This document shows positions 60,378 through 64,000 of a stretch of 64,000 bases of DNA, piece by piece; position 1 is the first letter of the stretch, and each line of letters begins with the position of its first letter. The DNA is from Lachnospiraceae bacterium AC2012. Its GTDB lineage: Bacteria > Bacillota > Clostridia > Lachnospirales > Lachnospiraceae. The DNA is taken from contig JNIN01000002.1 of NCBI GenBank assembly GCA_000702525.1, positions 62,001 to 126,000 on the forward strand, read 5' to 3'. The position numbers and the translations under genes are program-made. The notes below the pieces were generated by a model. The model ran no database searches. It was given only the letters and a program-made list of their open reading frames with translations, and was not told where the DNA came from.

Positions 60378-61468
60378 TTGTAAGAATTGTTGCATTTACA
60401 AAGCGTGGCTGGGAATTGGCGAAAGCGGTAGAAGAAGCATTTCCAGAACATATATGGGAGAGACGAGATGGCGAAGATCTCCAGGCATGGGTGCGTGAGA
60501 GCTTTTCTCTACGTGCTCCGATTCTCTTTATCGGTGCGGCGGGAATCGCGGTTCGAGCGATTGCGCCAGCGGTGTCGGATAAATTAAAGGATAGCCCGGT
60601 TCTCGTCATGGATGAGATGGGGCAGTTTGTGATTCCATTATTATCCGGACATGTGGGACGGGCGAATGCCTGGGCTTTAGAAATAGAGCAGCGCTTTCAG
60701 CAAAGGACAGAAACCGGATTTATAAAATCGGGAGAAGTTTATGCTCCAAGAGCTGTGATTACGACGGCGACCGATGTGAATCATACATTTTCTGTGGATG
60801 TCTTTGCCTGGGAAAATGGTCTGGAGATTTTGAATCGAAAAGGGATTCAGGAAGTATCGAAGCGCGTGTTGGATGGGCAGAAGATTCGTTTTTTACTAGA
60901 AGAAGGTATGGAATTTACGAGCGAATTGCCTTGTACCTACAGTATTTCCTACATACCGAAGGAAGTCCCTGTAGACGGGGAAGACGATCAAAAAGAGCAT
61001 TTTGATTACGATGTTCTGATCATCCATTCGGATTCCAAACGAGTGCGCTATACCAATGAGGATGGCAAGATTCTGGTTTTACGCGTAAAACCGTATGTGA
61101 TTGGCGTCGGATGTAAGAAGGGAACTTCTGCAGAGAAATTAAGAGGTTTTATAGAGTCGCAGGTGGATCTTTCTGAAGTGTCCGCTGTGGCATCGATTGA
61201 TCTAAAGGCAAAAGAATATGGGCTTGTTCAGTTTGCACAGCAGGCAGCGTTACCATTTCTAACCTATTCTGCAAAGACACTGGAGATGGTTTCAGGAGAT
61301 TTCTCAGAATCCCCTTTTGTGCAGGAGATTACCGGAGTTTCGAATGTCTGTGAACGAGCTGCGATGGCGGCAGCAGAGGATGGCGTTTTGGTACAGAAAA
61401 AGATTGCGAAGGATGGCATGACGCTTGCAATCGCGAAAAGAAGGGTGAATTTGACATGGCAAAAGTAA
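60374..61468 (+). CDS. cbiG: Cobalt-precorrin-5A hydrolase (CbiG)
   Basis: A 364-residue CbiG that opens the delta-lactone and releases acetaldehyde. The N-terminal part has RIVAFTKRGWELAKAVEEAF, FIGAAGIAVRAIAPAVSDKL and VIPLLSGHVGRANAWA. The C-terminal part has VIGVGCKKGTSAEKLRGFIE, ASIDLKAKEYGLVQFAQQAA, and GVSNVCERAAMAAAEDG. Overlaps cbiF by 4 bases and cbiH by 13. Usual length for the full two-domain form. Confidence 0.94.
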   Translation: MIVRIVAFTKRGWELAKAVEEAFPEHIWERRDGEDLQAWVRESFSLRAPILFIGAAGIAVRAIAPAVSDKLKDSPVLVMDEMGQFVIPLLSGHVGRANAWALEIEQRFQQRTETGFIKSGEVYAPRAVITTATDVNHTFSVDVFAWENGLEILNRKGIQEVSKRVLDGQKIRFLLEEGMEFTSELPCTYSISYIPKEVPVDGEDDQKEHFDYDVLIIHSDSKRVRYTNEDGKILVLRVKPYVIGVGCKKGTSAEKLRGFIESQVDLSEVSAVASIDLKAKEYGLVQFAQQAALPFLTYSAKTLEMVSGDFSESPFVQEITGVSNVCERAAMAAAEDGVLVQKKIAKDGMTLAIAKRRVNLTWQK

Positions 61469-62202
61469 TCTATATTGTTGGTATGGGTCCGGGCGAGGAG
61501 CGTTTCTTCACCGGACAGGCGAAACATGCAATCGAGCAGAGTGATGTTGTGATTGGCTATACGGTCTATGTCGACCTTATGAAGAAGTTTTATCCCGAGA
61601 AATGTTACCGCACAACGGGGATGAAAAAAGAGGTGGAACGCTGTGAACTCTGTCTGGAACTGGCGGAGGAAGGGAAGACGATTGCATTGATTTGCAGTGG
61701 AGATGCCGGTGTTTATGGCCTGGCATCGCTGATGTATGAACTTCTACCGGAAGAATCGGAGATCGAACTAGTCATAGTTCCTGGTATCACGGCGGCTAAC
61801 AGCGGAGCGGCTGTGCTTGGCGCACCGTTAAATCACGATTATTGTGTGATTAGTTTGAGTGATCTGATGACGCCGTGGGAAGTGATTGAGAAGCGCTTGA
61901 TTGCTGCCATTCAGGGTGATTTTGCGATTGCACTCTATAATCCTTCCAGCCATAAACGAGCGGATTATCTGCAGAAGGCTTGCGATATTATGCTATCGTC
62001 AGGCGCATCACCGGAGCGAGCTTGCGGTTATGTCGAAAATATTGGCCGGGAAGGAACGAGCGCAACAACTTGCACGTTGCAGGAACTGCGTGAGAAGAAG
62101 GTCAATATGTTTACGACGGTATTTATCGGAAATTCGAATACATTTATAAGAAATCAACATCTCGTGACACCAAGAGGATATTTAGATAAAGCAAAGAGGT
62201 AA
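61456..62202 (+). CDS. cbiH: Cobalt-factor III / precorrin-3B C17-methyltransferase (CbiH)
   Basis: A 248-residue tetrapyrrole methylase: YIVGMGPGEERFFTGQAKHA (SAM-binding), VVIGYTVYVDLMKKFYPEK, ALICSGDAGVYGLASLMYEL, VPGITAANSGAAVLGAPLNH and ALYNPSSHKRADYL are typical of CbiH. It methylates C17 with ring contraction. It overlaps the cbiG end by 13 bases. The next gene starts 11 bases on. Confidence 0.95.
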   Translation: MAKVIYIVGMGPGEERFFTGQAKHAIEQSDVVIGYTVYVDLMKKFYPEKCYRTTGMKKEVERCELCLELAEEGKTIALICSGDAGVYGLASLMYELLPEESEIELVIVPGITAANSGAAVLGAPLNHDYCVISLSDLMTPWEVIEKRLIAAIQGDFAIALYNPSSHKRADYLQKACDIMLSSGASPERACGYVENIGREGTSATTCTLQELREKKVNMFTTVFIGNSNTFIRNQHLVTPRGYLDKAKR

Positions 62203-62213
62203 AGAGAAGAGAT

Positions 62214-64000
62214 ATGGGCAATATACTGATTTTTTCAGGAACAACAGAGGGAAGAGAATTAGCAGAGGTTTTAGATCGTAATTCCATCGATTGCCATGTT
62301 TGCGTGGCTACGGAATACGGTTCTCTTGTTATGCCGGAACTTCCACATGTGAAGATTCACGAAGGACGTTTGGATTGCAAGAAGATGCAAAAGCTCTATA
62401 AGAAGGAGAAAATCTCGGTAATTGTGGATGCCACACATCCTTATGCAAGTATCGTGACATCTACTATTCAGGAGAGTGTGGAAGATACGGATATCACCTA
62501 TCTTCGTCTGCTTCGTCCCAATACCGATGTGGAAATGACAAATCCCGAGGGAGCATCTTATTATGCCTCTGTGGAGGAATGCGCAAATGCGTTACGAAAA
62601 ACGGAGGGTAATATTTTTCTGACGACCGGTTCGAAGGATTTAAAGATGTATTGCCAGGATCCTTCGCTTCGAGAACGCTTGGTTGTGCGCGTTCTTCCGG
62701 GACTTGAGAGCCTACAATTATGCTATGAAAATGGACTGGAGGGTAAGCAGATTCTTGCGATGCAGGGACCATTTTCCAAGGAAATGAATCAGTCACTGAT
62801 GCAGGAATATCACATCCGACATATGGTGACAAAGGAAAGTGGTCATACGGGCGGGGTGGAATCCAAGATTTCAGCAGCGGAAGAAAGCAATGTGAAAACA
62901 CATATTATCCGCCGCCCGGAGAGCAACTGTGAAGAAGCACTTTCGATGCAGGAAGTCTGTACTCGCTTGGAGGAACTTTTAGGAGTAACTCTAGAACGCG
63001 GAAGTCTGCAGATTACCCTAGCCGGTATCGGTTGTGGAACGGCAGAATCGATGACGTCTGAAGTGCGTAGAGCCATCGAGAAGGCAGATTATCTCTTTGG
63101 TGCTCCTCGCATGCTGGAGACGTGTGCATGCAAGGGACAGGAGTATCCCTATTATTTGAAGGAGGATATCCTGCCGGTTTTAGAGGAAATTCAAAGAAAT
63201 CACTGCGGAGAAGCTCAGGTTGTTATCCTGTTTTCCGGAGATTCCGGTTTCTATAGTGGAACTTCAAAAATGCGTGATGCACTGAATGAAAAATTCCCTG
63301 ATGTTTCTTTGCAGGTTCTCCCGGGAGTTTCATCGATACAGATGCTCTCCGCACGGATTGGAATTCCATGGCAGGATGCGAAAATCCTCAGTTTCCATGG
63401 TGTTTCCGAAGATCGCTGGATACCACAATTCCTGGATGCTATACGCTATGAAAAGAAGACGTTCTTTTTGACATCGGGATTAGAGGATTTTCAGAAAATG
63501 GCTGAGTGCATGCGCACGCTTGATTTCGCAGGGCAGATACATTTCTATTTAGGATATGCCTTGTCCTATGAGGAAGAGCAGGTGTATGAATTTTCGACGG
63601 ATCAGTCGATCGAATTGGCAAAGGAGCTGGAATCTTTGAAAAAAGACGGTTTATACGTGGGTGCAATGGTACAGGATGCGCCGTATCGTAGACCGCTTGC
63701 TCCAGAGCTAAAGGATGAGGATTTCCTTCGAGATCAGGTTCCTATAACGAAGGAGGAAGTGCGAAAACTCGTGATTAGTCAATTAGAATTAGCGGCCGAT
63801 TCGGTTGTCTATGATATTGGTGCCGGCACCGGTTCGATTGCGATTCAAGCCGCGATGATGTCTCCGGATATTACGGTCTATGCTGTGGATTGCAAGGATA
63901 GTGCTGTGGATTTGATTCAACGGAATCTTTCTCATTTTAACATTAGAAATGTGCATCTAAGAAAGACGTGTGCACCGAGGGGATTCCAGGAATTCCCGGC
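62214..64000 (+). CDS. CbiJ-CbiE-CbiT triple fusion (precorrin-6A reductase + precorrin-6B methyltransferase/decarboxylase), 3' end outside window
   Basis: An open frame from ATG 62214 to the right edge (595 codons, no stop). Residues ~1-255 are CbiJ: ILIFSGTTEGRELAEVLDRN, VIVDATHPYASIVTSTIQES and GPFSKEMNQSL. Residues ~262-480 are CbiE: LQITLAGIGCGTAESMTSEV, ILFSGDSGFYSGTSKM and VLPGVSSIQMLSARIGIPWQ. From ~505 CbiT begins: PITKEEVRKLVISQLELAAD and VVYDIGAGTGSIAIQAAM (SAM-binding glycines). The frame is continuous. Together the three parts would reduce cobalt-precorrin-6A and carry out C5/C15 methylation with C12 decarboxylation. GTAAAGAGAAGAGAT precedes the ATG. Confidence 0.93.
   Translation, partial: MGNILIFSGTTEGRELAEVLDRNSIDCHVCVATEYGSLVMPELPHVKIHEGRLDCKKMQKLYKKEKISVIVDATHPYASIVTSTIQESVEDTDITYLRLLRPNTDVEMTNPEGASYYASVEECANALRKTEGNIFLTTGSKDLKMYCQDPSLRERLVVRVLPGLESLQLCYENGLEGKQILAMQGPFSKEMNQSLMQEYHIRHMVTKESGHTGGVESKISAAEESNVKTHIIRRPESNCEEALSMQEVCTRLEELLGVTLERGSLQITLAGIGCGTAESMTSEVRRAIEKADYLFGAPRMLETCACKGQEYPYYLKEDILPVLEEIQRNHCGEAQVVILFSGDSGFYSGTSKMRDALNEKFPDVSLQVLPGVSSIQMLSARIGIPWQDAKILSFHGVSEDRWIPQFLDAIRYEKKTFFLTSGLEDFQKMAECMRTLDFAGQIHFYLGYALSYEEEQVYEFSTDQSIELAKELESLKKDGLYVGAMVQDAPYRRPLAPELKDEDFLRDQVPITKEEVRKLVISQLELAADSVVYDIGAGTGSIAIQAAMMSPDITVYAVDCKDSAVDLIQRNLSHFNIRNVHLRKTCAPRGFQEFP

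Overview
The window looks like a chromosome segment of an anaerobic, moderately AT-rich Firmicute, most probably a Lachnospiraceae-type Clostridium. This rests on strong AGGAGG ribosome binding sites, tight gene packing with short start/stop overlaps, the anaerobic (early cobalt insertion) cobalamin pathway under a cobalamin riboswitch, a DUF6462-ParA-ParB cluster of the kind found on clostridial integrative elements, and an IS110 element. No rRNA, tRNA or CRISPR array was recognised.

Layout. 1-10.2 kb holds ordinary chromosomal genes: the end of one ABC exporter half and a complete second half, a DUF554 membrane protein (minus strand), an XRE regulator, a MerR regulator with a textbook 19-bp-spacer promoter, a divergent DXS-like transketolase, a CMD-cupin fusion, an ABM monooxygenase-like protein, a DUF4143-type ATPase and an esterase. 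10.2-19.4 kb is an accessory zone full of wreckage: a serine recombinase pseudogene, a frameshifted membrane-anchored small protein in front of two large unrecognised genes (12.1-15.4 kb), a WYL regulator, a two-gene unit with a possible PH-like protein, an orphan VbhA-like antitoxin whose Fic toxin survives only as about eight codons, and a frameshifted IS110 transposase with a structured upstream region that may encode its guide RNA. 19.4-22.0 kb is a plasmid/ICE maintenance cluster (two DUF6462 proteins, ParA, ParB, a membrane protein) closed by a terminator.

22.0-45.4 kb is the most striking part: sixteen consecutive plus-strand genes with gaps of 56 bases or less, or short overlaps, preceded by a small HTH gene with its own promoter and operator-like palindrome. 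In order they encode a small unknown protein, a TM1812/CARF-like protein (DITYG in place of DxTHG), a sigma-factor-like protein, a VWA protein, a WXG100-like protein, a coiled-coil protein with a PD-(D/E)XK nuclease-like C-terminus, a small helical protein, an FtsK/EccC-like ATPase, a TerY-P-like triad (short VWA, PP2C-type phosphatase, Ser/Thr kinase with a zinc ribbon), a UPF1-like helicase, a winged-helix protein, a long coiled-coil McrB-type GTPase/ATPase, a 1308-residue DUF2357-like protein and a coiled-coil protein. I infer a very large anti-phage or stress-response machine: a nucleotide-type sensor and a dedicated sigma factor could switch on the operon, the kinase/phosphatase/VWA proteins could relay or gate the signal, and the helicase-McrB-DUF2357 core, related to complex McrBC/CoCoNuT-like systems, together with the WXG100-ATPase-nuclease module, could act on nucleic acid.

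45.4-64.0 kb is a cobalamin locus: a cobalamin riboswitch with two downstream hairpin terminators, then a lipoprotein CbiK-type cobaltochelatase, a NEAT-like lipoprotein, a BtuF-BtuC importer, a BtuD ATPase fused to cobyric acid synthase (CbiP), cobT, cobU, cobS, a CobC-like phosphatase, cbiB, cobD, cbiC, cbiD, cbiF, cbiG, cbiH and a CbiJ-CbiE-CbiT triple fusion that runs off the right edge. These genes convert cobalt-sirohydrochlorin-type intermediates to cobyrinate, then to cobinamide, and attach the lower ligand. cbiL and cbiA are not in the window.
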